From DATAES01 sp963721305 (GTDB lineage: Bacteria; Actinomycetota; Acidimicrobiia; Acidimicrobiales; JACDCH01), in contig CAVRIR010000003.1 of NCBI GenBank assembly GCA_963721305.1, positions 1,054,001 to 1,118,000 of the forward strand: a stretch of 64,000 nt of DNA. Direction: 5' to 3'. The notes beneath the pieces are model-generated. The model was not told the DNA's origin. It worked only from the letters and a program-made list of their open reading frames with translations, and made no database searches. This document shows, in pieces, positions 48,701 to 58,215 of this stretch. A program made the translations under genes and the position numbers. Positions within the stretch are counted from its first letter, which is position 1; each line of letters begins with the position of its first letter.

Positions 48701-49523
48701 AATCCGCTGAAACGACTGCTCATCGTCCGGAGGCGCGACACCTTCCTCCAGTGACCGAACTTCGGGCCGAGAAAACTGGGCCGCCAGCCTGCCGAGCTCC
48801 ACTGCAATCTCAGCTGGCGGAACAATAAGGTCGACGTGGTCGGCCGCGATGGAACTCCGCGGCATTCCCGGCTGCGCGGCGGTTCCCGGGCTTTGCACCA
48901 GCGCAATGCCGCCCTCGCCCTTGATCGCCTTTCAGGCCGGAGGCGCCGTCCGAGTCAGCCCCCGAGAGTACAACGCCGATGGCGTGATTCTTCTGCTCGC
49001 TGGCCAGTGAGCGGAAGAAGGTGTCAATCACCAGCGGTCCGCGCTGGCCTGGAGTCCGCTCCTCTACATAGAAGGCCCCGACGCGCAGTTGTACCCGCTG
49101 CCCCGGCTGAAGAACATAAAGGTGATTGGGTTCCGGTTTGGCTCCGTGTGTGACAGGCCCACCGGGATGCGCGTATATCGCTCCAGGATTTCCGTGAGAT
49201 AGCTCTTTTGATCGGGAGCCAGGTGCGTCACGAGAACAAAGGCCATCCCCGTGTCGGGGTTCAGGTTCTCCAGAATCTCCCGGAAAGCTGCGATTCCCCC
49301 TGCCGAGGCCCCAAACCCAACAACCGGGTACGGCAGGGCAGGCAATTGATTCTCCTGGCCCGTGAGTTCCACCGAGAGCGCCGGCGTTCTCGCCACAAAG
49401 ACGGGCGCCTCGTTCCCAGCCAGATCGGACCTCCTCCACCGCCGCAGCCTGCTCTTCGGCAGAGGTCAGTCCACTCTCATCCTGTGCGTTTGGTTCGCCA
49501 GGTACTTGGGTCTCATCTGCCAT
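45711..49523 (-). CDS. CheB-CheR-PAS-histidine kinase hybrid (several frameshifts)
   Basis: A very large hybrid, about 1,270 residues, starting at ATG 49523 (MADETQVPGEPNAQDESG). CheB methylesterase: YPVVGFGASAGGIAAFREIL and HAIGVVLSGADSDGASGLK. CheR methyltransferase: LELRQYKPETLRRRLARRLI, NVTRFFRDPGFWESL, IRVWCAGCSSGEETYSLAIM and CRNVMIYFNQ. A coiled coil of near repeats follows (NEELQSTNEELETTKEELQS), then PAS units (VPVPIIVLDEEFAIRTANTA) and a HisKA_3 kinase, RQRVARELHDDVSQRLSLLE, with ATPase box GQSGLGMISMQERARIAGGS. Frame changes lie near 46615, 46985, 47085, 47640, 48925, 49160 and 49400. No membrane helices are seen. Confidence 0.8.
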
Positions 49524-49654
49524 GGAGGGTCGCCTTCGGAAGCACTCAGGATACACCCACTAAGATGCTTGTTTTGCACTCCGCCCGCTGAGGGCAGGAA
49601 CTGCAGACTGCACTGAGTGCGACCTCTGTTGCGGCGACCGAAGACTACGGAAGA

Positions 49655-50167
49655 CTAAGCGGAGTGCTTCGCCCGTGTGCGTGCGGCCTTCTGCGCGGCC
49701 TCCCGCATACCAGTTCTCCCTTTCGTTCGAACCGCTTTCATTGCCGCATCATGCCGGCTCGCGCTGCTGCGCTTTCGAGCCGCGGACTTCGCATGCTTCG
49801 AGAGCTCCCGATGCGATGCGCTGCTGCTCGGCTCCTTCTCGAGCGCACGCTCCCGCGCCCGTGACGCGCGCACCGAGTGCGGCTTCGTATCCCCGTGCTG
49901 TCCCTTCTCGTACTCACGCTCCGCACTCTTTCGAGTGCTTTCGCTGGTCGTACCTTTTTCAGGCGGAGGCAGGGGAACGCCCGCACGTCGTGCCTTGCTC
50001 AACCCGATCGCGATCGCCTGCTGCGGGGACCGCGCACCGTGCTCGCCCTCGCGCACGTGCTCAATCTCCTCGTGAACAAACTCTCCCGCCGAGGTTGAGG
50101 GAGACTTGCCCTCTTGAAGATCCTTCATCGCTCGCTTCTTCGTCATCTCTTCCGGCATCTTTGACAC
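49655..50167 (-). CDS. DUF6496-like basic protein
   Basis: Highly charged protein of 170 residues from ATG 50167. The N-terminal part has the recognisable block EGEHGARSPQQAIAIGLSKA with RRAGVPLPPPEKG, which I recall from DUF6496 proteins. The rest is rich in Lys, Arg, Ser and Ala (KHAKSAARKRSSASRHDAAM, REAAQKAARTRAKHS), like nucleoid-associated tails. No enzymatic motif is seen. It may bind DNA. Confidence 0.65.
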   Translation of the reverse strand: MSKMPEEMTKKRAMKDLQEGKSPSTSAGEFVHEEIEHVREGEHGARSPQQAIAIGLSKARRAGVPLPPPEKGTTSESTRKSAEREYEKGQHGDTKPHSVRASRARERALEKEPSSSASHRELSKHAKSAARKRSSASRHDAAMKAVRTKGRTGMREAAQKAARTRAKHSA

Positions 50168-50277
50168 TCCTCAGGTACGCTCGTGCTCACGCGTACCCCT
50201 CTTAGACTCTCCTTCGACAGTTGAGGTTTTCCGCAATCGCGCGTTCGCCATCCCTCCGGACGGTACAATCACGCCCA

Positions 50278-51793
50278 ATGAGCGAATCGAAGCCGCAACA
50301 TTCCTCTACATCCGGACTCAGTCGCAGAGACTTCATCAAGGGCTCGGCTGTCGCAGCCGCATTTCCCGCAGGTGCCGAAGCCGCCACGCTCGGCAGCAGC
50401 CAGCAGGAGAACTCCGCAGGCCGGCGCAAGCCCAACATCGTTCTCTATATCTCCGATCAGTTCCGCTGGGACATGGTCTCCGCCTACGGACTGAACCCCA
50501 TGCAACTGACGCCGAACCTCGATGCCATGGCACAGCGCGGCACTTTGTTCCGTTCACACATCACCAACCAGCCGGTGTGTGCTCCTTCCCGGGCGGCGCT
50601 GTTTACCGGGTCAATACCAGAACAAGCACGGTGTCTGGCGGAACGGCCTGGACTGCGCACCCGACGCGGCCACGCTCGCAACCGAACTCCGCAAAGCTGG
50701 GTACACCGCGAACTACATCGGCAAGTGGCACCTTGCGCCGCGCCAGCCAGGCAAGGAAGCGAATACAGATAGAGGCCGCGTGGCGCCGAATGAAAGAGGT
50801 GGGTTTCTCGACTTCTGGGAAGGTTCCAACGAACTTGAATGGACCTCCCATCCCTATGAAGGCGAAATCTACGACGGGGCGGGGAAAGCGATCCCGTTTT
50901 CTGATGTCTATCGTGCCGATTTCATCACTCAACGCGCTAAACAATTTCTCAGCACGGTTCATGGCCCCTTTCTGCTCGTGATCTCGCAGCTTGAGGTTCA
51001 TCAGCAGAACGACTGCAACTGTTTTGTGGCTCCGAAGGGATACGCCGACAAATATACGAATCCCTTCGTTCCAGGAGATCTCAAAAGCCTTCCCGGCGAC
51101 TGGCAGAAGCGGCTCCCCGACTATTGCGGTGCTGTGAAGAGCATTGACGACTCCGTTGGTGAGATTCGCAAGACGCTCACCGAGCGCGGCCTCGAAGACG
51201 ACACCATCTTCCTCTTTCTCAGCGATCACGGCTGTCACTTCAGAACGCGCAATGGCGAGTACAAGCGCAGCCCGCACGAGAGTTCGATTCACGTTCCTCT
51301 GGTCATCCAGGGTCCCGGCTTCGACCGCGCTCTCGAAATCCCGGAGCTCACGAGCCAGATCGACATCACGCCCACACTCCTATCCGCCGCTGGGCTTCCC
51401 GTACCGGCGTCAGTGCAGGGCCGCAGCTTCCTTCCGCTGCTCGACCGTAAGGTGAACGATTGGCCGAACGAGGTCTACGTCCAGATCTCCGAAGCGGGCA
51501 CCGGACGTGCGCTGCGCACTCCCGAGTGGACCTATGCCGTGATGGCTCCCGGTTCGTTGCGCACACCTTCGGCGGCAAGCGACCACTACCAGGAAGAGTA
51601 CCTGTACAACCTGCGTGCCGATCCAAATCAACTGCTCAATCTGGCAGGACGGCGCGACAATCCGCAGCTCATCCACGGATTCGGTGTTCCCCCGCAGCAA
51701 GCGGCTGCCGAACTGCGCGAGCGCCTGTTGGCGCGTATGGTTGAGGCAGGCGAACCGAAGGCAGAGATCGCCGAGCGCGAGTTCTATCCGTAG
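50278..51793 (+). CDS. Tat-exported sulfatase, Cys-type (one frameshift)
   Basis: Sulfatase of about 505 residues. The N-terminus SRRDFIKGSAVAAAF is a twin-arginine signal, so export is expected. The metal motif is KPNIVLYISDQFRWDMVSAY and the formylglycine motif is VCAPSRAALFTGSIP (CxPxR). A base change near 50625 shifts the frame, which continues HGVWRNGLDCAPDAATLATE and YTANYIGKWHLAPRQPG. Later blocks are IFLFLSDHGCHFRTRNGEY, YKRSPHESSIHVPLVIQGPG and ITPTLLSAAGLPVPASVQGR. It depends on an FGE such as the one at 23.8 kb. The substrate is not evident. Confidence 0.87.
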
Positions 51794-51830
51794 ATCAGAT
51801 ATCGAACAGCCGTAACGAGGGGCTGAAGAG

Positions 51831-52835
51831 ATGTCCGAACCACATTCCGCACGCTACAAAGGTTGGGTCGTCGAAAAGCCGCGCGGGGACTTCAAGGAGT
51901 ACAGATTCGCGCGCCGATCCCCGGGTCCACGTGAGGCTCTGGTGCGCATTGCGGCAAGCGGCGTCAATCCGCTGGATGCCAAGATTCGCGCTGGTATCGC
52001 TCCCCACGCGCGCCATCCGTTGCCCGCAGTTCTCGGGCTGGACATGGCAGGCACGGTCGATGAGGTAGGCGCGGGCGTCACCGAATTCAAGCCTGGCGAT
52101 GAGGTCTACGGCATGGTTGGCGGTGTCGCGGGACTGCAAGGAACCCTCGCGCAGTTCGTCGTTGCTGACGCGGAACTTCTGGCGCTCAAGTCGAAGAGAC
52201 TCACGATGCGAGAAGCCGCTGCACTCCCATTAAGCGTCATCACTGCATGGGAAGGGCTCGTGGATCGCGCGAAGGTGCAGCCGGGAGATCGTGTGTTAGT
52301 CCATGCGGGCGCCGGAGGAGTCGGTCACGTCGCAGCGCAACTCGCCGCGGCCATGGGCGCTGAAGTGTTCGCGACGGTCTCGCCGGAGAAGCACGAGCTG
52401 GCTCGGAAATTCGGCGCGGTCCCCATCGACTATCGCACCGAATCCGTCGACGACTACATCGCTCGCCACACCGAAGGCAAAGGCTTCGACATCATCTACG
52501 ACACGGTAGGCGGCGCAACGCTCGACGCATCCTTTGCTGCCGTCAAACACTACACGGGCCGAGTCGTGAGCGCCCTCGGCTGGGGAACGCACTCCCTTGC
52601 CCCGCTGTCATTTCGGGGCGCATCCTACTCCGGTGTCTTCACTCTGTTGCCCTTGTTGACGAGAGAAGGCCGCGCGCATCACGGTGAGATTCTCAGGCGC
52701 GCCGCCGAGCTTGCAGACGAAGGCAAGCTGACGCCTGTGCTCAACAAACGCCAGTTCTCATCGAGCGAAATTGCAACCGCTCATGCCGAGCTCGAGCACG
52801 GATCGCTGGGCAAGGTTGTCATCGACCTTTCATAA
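51831..52835 (+). CDS. Zinc-free MDR-type quinone oxidoreductase
   Basis: NAD(P)H-dependent oxidoreductase of 334 residues. The N-terminal GroES-like domain has GVNPLDAKIRAGIAPHARHP and AVLGLDMAGTVDEVGAGVTE. The nucleotide-binding motif is VLVHAGAGGVGHVAAQLAAA. No structural-zinc Cys cluster is present, as in quinone oxidoreductases and zeta-crystallin relatives. It starts 37 bases after the sulfatase stop and may be co-transcribed. Confidence 0.87.
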   Translation: MSEPHSARYKGWVVEKPRGDFKEYRFARRSPGPREALVRIAASGVNPLDAKIRAGIAPHARHPLPAVLGLDMAGTVDEVGAGVTEFKPGDEVYGMVGGVAGLQGTLAQFVVADAELLALKSKRLTMREAAALPLSVITAWEGLVDRAKVQPGDRVLVHAGAGGVGHVAAQLAAAMGAEVFATVSPEKHELARKFGAVPIDYRTESVDDYIARHTEGKGFDIIYDTVGGATLDASFAAVKHYTGRVVSALGWGTHSLAPLSFRGASYSGVFTLLPLLTREGRAHHGEILRRAAELADEGKLTPVLNKRQFSSSEIATAHAELEHGSLGKVVIDLS

Positions 52836-52872
52836 AGTCTGAGACGACCTCCGCGGTCCCGCCACGCAAGTC

Positions 52873-53556
52873 CTAACCGGGCGCAGTCTCAACCGTCGCG
52901 CCCAGCCGCTCGCGCACAACGCTCACGATCCGGTCGCCGACCTGCTCAATCGTCCCCGGCTCATTCAACAACACCACCCGCTGCGGCTCGCGCTCGGCAA
53001 TCGCGCGGTACTGCTCATACACCTTGCGATAAAACTCATCGCCCTCGCGTTCGAAGCGATTCTCGTCCGTGCCATGTTGCTTCGCATGTCTTTCATTCCT
53101 TCGCCTCGCCCGAACCAGGGAGGCATCCAGCGGCGGCAGCAGCAACAGCGTCAAGTCCGGCTGCACGTTATCGCAGGCAGCCTTGTGCATCTCCAGCACG
53201 CGCTCGACACCGAGGCCGCGCCCTGCGCCCTGGTACGCCTCCGAGGAGTCCGTATACCTATCGCAGAGCACAATGTCGCCGCGTTCCAGCGCCGGCTGTA
53301 TCACCTGGTGCAGCGACTGCGCGCGGTCCGCAAACATCAGCGCCATCTCCGCCGCCGGTGCAATCTCTCCAAACTCCGCCTCACTCTTCGAGTCCAGCAG
53401 CACGCCGCGAATCCGATCCCCCAGCTGCGTCCCGCCGGGTTGCCTCAGCGTGACAACTTTATGTCCTTCGCCCTCAAGCATCACCGCCAGGCGGCGCAAC
53501 TGAGTCGTCTTGCCCGCGCCATCAAGGCCTTCAAACGTAATAAAAAAACCGCGCAT
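52873..53556 (-). CDS. tmk: Thymidylate kinase
   Basis: Phosphorylates dTMP to dTDP. The ATG at 53556 gives 227 residues. The P-loop is FITFEGLDGAGKTTQLRRLA, the DRX motif is IVLCDRYTDSSEAYQGAGRG, and the lid region has the sequence ARRRNERHAKQHGTDENRFE. Motif order and length fit bacterial Tmk. The convergent oxidoreductase ends 37 bases away. Confidence 0.95.
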   Translation of the reverse strand: MRGFFITFEGLDGAGKTTQLRRLAVMLEGEGHKVVTLRQPGGTQLGDRIRGVLLDSKSEAEFGEIAPAAEMALMFADRAQSLHQVIQPALERGDIVLCDRYTDSSEAYQGAGRGLGVERVLEMHKAACDNVQPDLTLLLLPPLDASLVRARRRNERHAKQHGTDENRFEREGDEFYRKVYEQYRAIAEREPQRVVLLNEPGTIEQVGDRIVSVVRERLGATVETAPG

Positions 53557-53663
53557 CACGCCTTGAGTCTACTGCACGCAGTCAACCGGCATCTTACGTC
53601 TAGAAGAGGCTGGGCGCACCAACGCGCAGGCCATCGAACGGGCTCGGGCCCAAGGAGTACTTG

Positions 53664-53831
53664 ATGATTACGTTCATTCTCCTCGCTGTCTTTGCCATTA
53701 TCGGAATCGCATTTTTCGTGGTCGCCTACAGCGCGAATCAGCGCAAGCGTGCCGGCCAAAGCGGTATCGATTCCATCCACTATCAACGGTCTCAATATCC
53801 GCACCCGCGCGCTACGCCGCCCACCACTTAG
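53664..53831 (+). CDS. Small single-helix membrane protein (55 residues)
   Basis: A short gene: ATG 53664, ribosome site AAGGAG at 53652-53657, stop TAG 53829-53831. One N-terminal helix, MITFILLAVFAIIGIAFFVV, is followed by a basic, hydrophilic tail (AYSANQRKRAGQSGIDSIHY) and a Pro-rich end. It lies between the divergently read tmk and a convergent lipoprotein gene. I do not recognise the family. The good ribosome site and clean helix argue that it is real. Confidence 0.55.
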   Translation: MITFILLAVFAIIGIAFFVVAYSANQRKRAGQSGIDSIHYQRSQYPHPRATPPTT

Positions 53832-53842
53832 TCGCGACCTGA

Positions 53843-54193
53843 TCACTGCGGGGTCAGCTGCTCACTCCACTGCGCGCCCGTCGGCGTCAGCGTGATCGCC
53901 ATCTGACCCTGTTGTCCCTCACGCAAATCCGGCCCCGCAGACGTATGCTGCTTTCGCGCCGCATCCGTCCACGACGCCTTTGTCGCTCCGCTGCCCAGGA
54001 TCTTGAATCGGTACGGATACGTCGCGCCCGCCGCTAGCGACTCCCGCCCAAAGCTCGCGCTTGGATAGTCAACCTCGACCAGCGTCACCGCCGCGCCCGT
54101 GTCGTTCTTCACCGTCGCACTTACATACGGCGATGTGCACCCAACCGCCAACGCTACAGCCGCCAACCCCAGCATTCCGACCCGTCGCGACAA
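53843..54193 (-). CDS. Small lipoprotein
   Basis: Exported protein of 116 residues with signal and lipobox MLGLAAVALAVGCTSPY (Cys near residue 19). The mature domain, VSATVKNDTGAAVTLVEVDY and ATYPYRFKILGSGATKASWT, looks like a compact beta-sandwich. The function is unknown. It follows lpxD by 3 bases on the same strand, so the two are probably co-transcribed. Confidence 0.75.
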   Translation of the reverse strand: MSRRVGMLGLAAVALAVGCTSPYVSATVKNDTGAAVTLVEVDYPSASFGRESLAAGATYPYRFKILGSGATKASWTDAARKQHTSAGPDLREGQQGQMAITLTPTGAQWSEQLTPQ

Positions 54194-54196
54194 CCG

Positions 54197-55225
54197 CTAT
54201 CTCTCCCGAATTCCATTAGCCCTTAGCTTCCGGATCAACTCCGGCAACCGGTTCACGGCAGCCACCGTTCGCAGCCACATCTTATTGTCCATCGCCGGAT
54301 AGCCGCTCACCACTGCCCCCGGCGCCACGTCGCCCGGAATACCCGTCTGCGCCGTCGCCACCGCGTTATCGCCAATCGTCAGGTGTCCCGCAACGCCGAC
54401 CTGTCCGGCCAAAATCACATTCTTCCCAACTGTCGTCGACCCCGCCAGTCCCACCTGCGCGCACAGGAGCGAGTTCTCGCCCACCATCGACCCGTGCCCC
54501 ACCTGCACCAGGTTGTCGATCTTCGCTCCCTTCGCAATCCTCGTCTCGCCCACACTCGCGCGGTCGACACACGCATTCGCCTGTACCTCCACCGAGTCCT
54601 CCAGCACCGTTGGCCCGGTCTGCAGAATCTTTGTCCAGCTCCCATCACTGTTCTTCGCAAACCCAAAACCATCTGCGCCGATCACCGCTCCGTTCTGCAG
54701 CGTGACGTCATCGCCCAGCACGCAGCCCTCACGCACAATCGCATGCGCATGCGCAAAGAACCGCTTGCCGATCCGCGCACCCGGGTAGATCACGACATGC
54801 GGCAGCAGCACCGCGTCCTCGCCAATCACCACATCGTCGCCCACAACGGCATACGCGCCCACATGCGCCCGCGCGCCAATCTTCGCGCTCTCACTCACCA
54901 CTGCCGTCTTATGCACGCCGGGAGGGAAGCGCCGCATCGGGTGAAACATCTCCAGCGCGCGCGCAAACGCCAGGTACGGGTTTGCGATCCGCAGCGTCGT
55001 CACCGGAAACTCCGGCGCGTTCGGCTCTACCAACAGAGCCGCGGCCTTCGTCGACTTCGCCTGGTGGCTGTACTTCAGGTTCGTCAGGAAGCTCACCTCC
55101 TGCGGTCCGGCCTTCTCCAGGCCAGCCACTCCGGTGATTTCCAGGCTCTCTACGGCAGCCAGTTTCTTCCCTGGCGCGGGGGCGAGCGAAGCGCCCAGTT
55201 TCTCGGCGAGCACTGCCAGCTTCAT
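54197..55225 (-). CDS. lpxD: UDP-3-O-acylglucosamine N-acyltransferase LpxD
   Basis: Third enzyme of lipid A synthesis, 342 residues from ATG 55225. The N-terminal uridine-binding domain has the segment GLEKAGPQEVSFLTNLKYSH. The left-handed beta-helix of hexapeptide repeats follows (IGARAHVGAYAVVGDDVVIG, DVTLQNGAVIGADGFGFAKN), including the expected catalytic His near HAHAIVREGCVLGDD and VQVGHGSMVGENSLLCAQVG. Its presence shows an outer membrane with lipid A and excludes an actinobacterial host for this part of the window. Confidence 0.95.
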   Translation of the reverse strand: MKLAVLAEKLGASLAPAPGKKLAAVESLEITGVAGLEKAGPQEVSFLTNLKYSHQAKSTKAAALLVEPNAPEFPVTTLRIANPYLAFARALEMFHPMRRFPPGVHKTAVVSESAKIGARAHVGAYAVVGDDVVIGEDAVLLPHVVIYPGARIGKRFFAHAHAIVREGCVLGDDVTLQNGAVIGADGFGFAKNSDGSWTKILQTGPTVLEDSVEVQANACVDRASVGETRIAKGAKIDNLVQVGHGSMVGENSLLCAQVGLAGSTTVGKNVILAGQVGVAGHLTIGDNAVATAQTGIPGDVAPGAVVSGYPAMDNKMWLRTVAAVNRLPELIRKLRANGIRER

Positions 55226-55365
55226 GGCGAGATTGTAGCGAACCCGCTCAACTCTTTCGAACGAAGGAACGCAAAGGAACAGCGCAAAACGACGCAATCG
55301 CATCTGTGGCCCACCTCGGCGCTCCTCCGTGCCCTTTGCGTCAAAGGCTTTTCAAAATTCCCATC

Positions 55366-55873
55366 CTAAGGCTCAAACAGCGTAGGCTGCGGCTCTTCCT
55401 TCGCAACCTTCGGAGCCTTCGCGGACGTCGGCTGAATCAACCCCAACGCCTCAATCGACTCAATCGCCGACCGCGGCACAAACATCCTCTGCGTATTGCC
55501 CCTGCGTATCCGGCGGTGTCACAAAGATCCCCATCGAACCCGACAGCGAATCCAGCAGCGTCCGGTTGAACTGCGCCAGACCCTCCAACACCTCACCGTC
55601 TGCCAGCCGCATCCGCACCCACAACCCCTCGGTCCGGGGCCGCGCCGCAAACCTCTTGCGGTCCAGCCGCTCCGGCACCGTCTTGTCCCCCAGGTTGAAG
55701 TCCCGCACATACGCAATCCACTTGATCTCCGTTAGCGGAATCGGCGTCACATGCGCTGCCGGATCGATCAACTCCACGTACCCATGCAGAAGGGCAACCT
55801 CCTGCGGCAGATACCCCCAGAGGAGCTGGTCGTCGAATCTTCGGATGATGACCTTCTTCTGCCCTGAAGCCAT
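55366..55873 (-). CDS. DUF6982-like protein (one frameshift)
   Basis: Protein of about 168 residues from ATG 55873 (MASGQKKVIIRRFDDQLLWG). Conserved blocks are IPLTEIKWIAYVRDFNLGDK, RFAARPRTEGLWVRMRLADG and EVLEGLAQFNRTLLDSLSGS. After TPPDTQG a base is lost near 55495; the other frame reads NTQRMFVPRSAIESIEALGL and ends PQPTLFEP at TAG 55366-55368. I recall this as a conserved acidobacterial family (DUF6982) of unknown function. Confidence 0.72.
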
Positions 55874-56201
55874 TCGGGTCGAGCTCTCCCCACGGATTGT
55901 CGCACGCATGCCTCGCGGTGAAGGCGGTGTCAGTCAAGGACGCGACGCCGCAGCTTTAGCTCACAACAACTCACAACTCGAAGGCCCGCAGCTCAAAACT
56001 CAACCTAACTCTTCGCAGAACCTCCCGAAGCCAATGAACGCCAACACGCACCATCCGCAGCACTTCGACTACAGAAAATTCACCGGACTGCCCAATTTGT
56101 TGTACAATCAGGTGTTGCAACGGAGCGACCAAGTCCTCTAAATAGCTGACAGATCGGCACTTACCGGTCACGCAGCGCGCCCGGGAGTTCAACCGAAACC
56201 G
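55874..56201. promoter_or_regulatory. Divergent intergenic region upstream of cca
   Basis: This gap of 328 bases separates the DUF6982-like gene from cca and should contain both promoters. It holds no frame with protein motifs. An A/T-rich patch near 56085-56115 (ATTTGTTGTACAATCAGG) could be part of the cca promoter. Confidence 0.35.
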
Positions 56202-57969
56202 ATGGCCGATTACATCTACCTTCTGGAGTCGCGGCTTACCCCAGCCCAACGGGAGGCCGTCTCCCGAATCCGAAATGTCGCCCGCACTCATGGACTTACA
56301 GTCTTTCTCGTTGGCGGCGCCGTGCGTGACCTCACCAGTGGTGTCGCAATTCGCGACATTGATGTAGCAGTTCAGGGAAATGCCCTTAAGCTAAAGAAAG
56401 ATCTGGAGAAAGCCGGCGGCAAGGTCATCGGCACCAATGAAACCTTCCAGAGCCTGCACCTCGACTTTCCCGGTGGCGTTCGTGCCGAGGTTAGCTCGAC
56501 GCTCCTGATCACATACCCCAAGCCTGGCAAGCCGGTCGCCCGGTCCGCCGGCATTCTAGATGACCTGCGCGGGCGCGACTTTACCGCCAACGCTATGGCC
56601 GTCTCCCTCAACGAAGGCTCCTATGGCCTGTTAATGGATCCGCTGAACGGCATCGCCGACATCGAAAACCGCGAGCTCCGCCTCGTCTCCAATTACGGCT
56701 TCATCGAAGATCCCTCGCGCATGATCCGCGCCGCGCGTCTCTCGTCCCGCCTCGGGTGGGCCCTCGAGGAGCGCACCCAGCAGCGCTACGAGACCGGCAA
56801 AGCCGAGAACTACATCGACGCCCTGGGTTCCTGGGAGCGCAGTTATGAGCTCGAGGAGATCTTCCATGAAGAAGACCCTCTTCGTATCGGCCGCCGTCTC
56901 GAGTCCGAAGGCTGGGGCAAGCTCCTCTTTCCGCAGTGGTCTTCGGCCAAGGCCAACGAGGCCGAGGTCGAGCGTTTGCGCGATGTTGCCGGCCAGCTGA
57001 TCGTCGCGGGTGTCTTTCCGGATCCGTCTGCAGCCCTCTTTCCGCTGCTCACTGCCAAACTCGGCAGCAAGGAGACTGCTGCTCTCAAACACGCCTTCGC
57101 GCGCGAGGGCTTTGTCGAGCAGATAGAGTCGCTTGAGGCTCGCACCAAGGTCCTCGCCGCGCAGTTCACCAGCAAGGAATATGCTGCACCCTCCGCCGCC
57201 TGGAAGCTCCTCTACTCCGCCGACCCGCAGGCCGTACTTTCCCTAGTCTACGGAACGAAGAGCGCCGCGGTGAAACAGAAGTTCGAGCAGTCTCTTTAAG
57301 GAGTGGCCGCAGGCCCGCAATCGCATTCCTTATACGCTCATGCAGGAGATGCGGATCACTCCCGATCTGCCAGGCTACGACGAACTCATCGAGAAGCTTT
57401 TCTTTGCCATCATGGACGCAAAGCTCGAGACGCCGGAGGCCGCCCGAGCTTTCCTCGAACCCTACTCTCCGCCCGCACCGCCGCCGCCGCCGAACCTGCG
57501 CCGCCGTCCTGCCAAGCGGGAGAGCCGCGCGACAAAGAAGGCTCCCAAAACCGCAGCTCCGGCACCGGCAGAGGGAGCCACGATAGCCGCTTCAGCCGCT
57601 CCGGCGAAGGGCGCGAAGGCTGCCCTGGAGAAGGGCGTCGCTAAGCCGGCACCCGCACCCGCGAAGAAGGCGGCCGCACCTGCTCCCGCCAAAGCGCCCG
57701 CAAAGGCTGCGCCCGCGAAGGCTCCGGCAAAGAAGGTGGTTCCAAAGCCCGCTGCAAAGCTTCCGGCGAAGAAGGCTCCGGCAAAGAAGGCCGCAGCCAA
57801 GCCTGCGAAGAAAGCGCTAGCGAAGAAGTCTTCCGCAAAGAGGCCAGCTCCGAAGTCTAAAGCCAAGCCAAAGCCTGCAGCGAAGAAGCCCGTTCCAAGG
57901 CCCGCCGCACGCAAGGCTGTTCCGGCGAAGAAGAAGCCGGCAAAGTCCGCAAAGAAGGGCCGCCACTAA
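56202..57969 (+). CDS. CCA-adding/poly(A) polymerase-family tRNA nucleotidyltransferase with histone-H1-like tail (one frameshift)
   Basis: Nucleotidyltransferase of about 588 residues that adds or repairs tRNA 3' ends. The catalytic domain has LTVFLVGGAVRDLTSGVAIR and the acidic pair in DIDVAVQG, then LDDLRGRDFTANAMAVSLNE and the RNA-binding block IEDPSRMIRAARLSSRLGWA. At about 57292 the frame shifts; it continues FKEWPQARNRIPYTLMQEMR and LPGYDELIEKLFFAIMDAKL. The final 165 residues are a Lys/Ala/Pro repeat tail (AKKAAAPAPAKAPAKAAPAK, KKALAKKSSAKRPAPKSKAK) like histone H1. The tail's role is unknown; it may bind RNA or DNA. If the shift were real, tail and enzyme would be separate proteins. 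Confidence 0.8.
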
Positions 57970-58030
57970 GCCGCTCAAATGGGTCGGCCTCATGACATCA
58001 CCCGTTATCATTAAAAAGTAAGAGCAAAGG

Positions 58031-58050
58031 AGCCTGGCTAACGCCGGGCT
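58031..58050 (+). terminator. Hairpin downstream of cca
   Basis: AGCCTGGC at 58031-58038 pairs with GCCGGGCT at 58043-58050 around the loop TAAC (one G-U pair). It stands about 60 bases after the cca stop. A pyrimidine-rich tract follows, but no strong T-run. Confidence 0.5.
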
Positions 58051-58178
58051 TCTCCATTTCGGCACATGGAAACCAAGTTTTGAAGACTTTGCGGCTAGAA
58101 GGCTCGGAAAATGGGACTTTTCGTCTGGAGTGACCGTTTAGGTCCAACCCTAAGTCTTCTGATCTCTGGATTTTGCGC

Positions 58179-58215
58179 AAAAAGTGACGGGAGGAGGCCT
58201 TGGGCCTTCACTCCC
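58179..58215 (-). terminator. Rho-independent terminator of the NtrC-type regulator gene
   Basis: Read on the minus strand, GGGAG and AAGGCC-type arms (58211-58215 with 58189-58193; 58203-58207 with 58195-58199) form a two-part stem, followed by CACTTTTTG. The stem begins at the regulator stop codon, and the T-run lies at 58179-58183. This is a standard terminator shape. Confidence 0.65.

Noticed and set aside
57292..57300. Programmed frameshift joining the CCA enzyme to its tail
   Set aside because: Nearby genes of all types carry similar random indels, so an error is more likely than recoding; no slippery sequence with a downstream structure is evident.
57462..57914. Minus-strand Ala/Phe/Gly-rich frame of 150 codons
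   Set aside because: It is the reverse of the Lys/Ala/Pro repeat tail of the CCA enzyme; the composition follows from the repeats.
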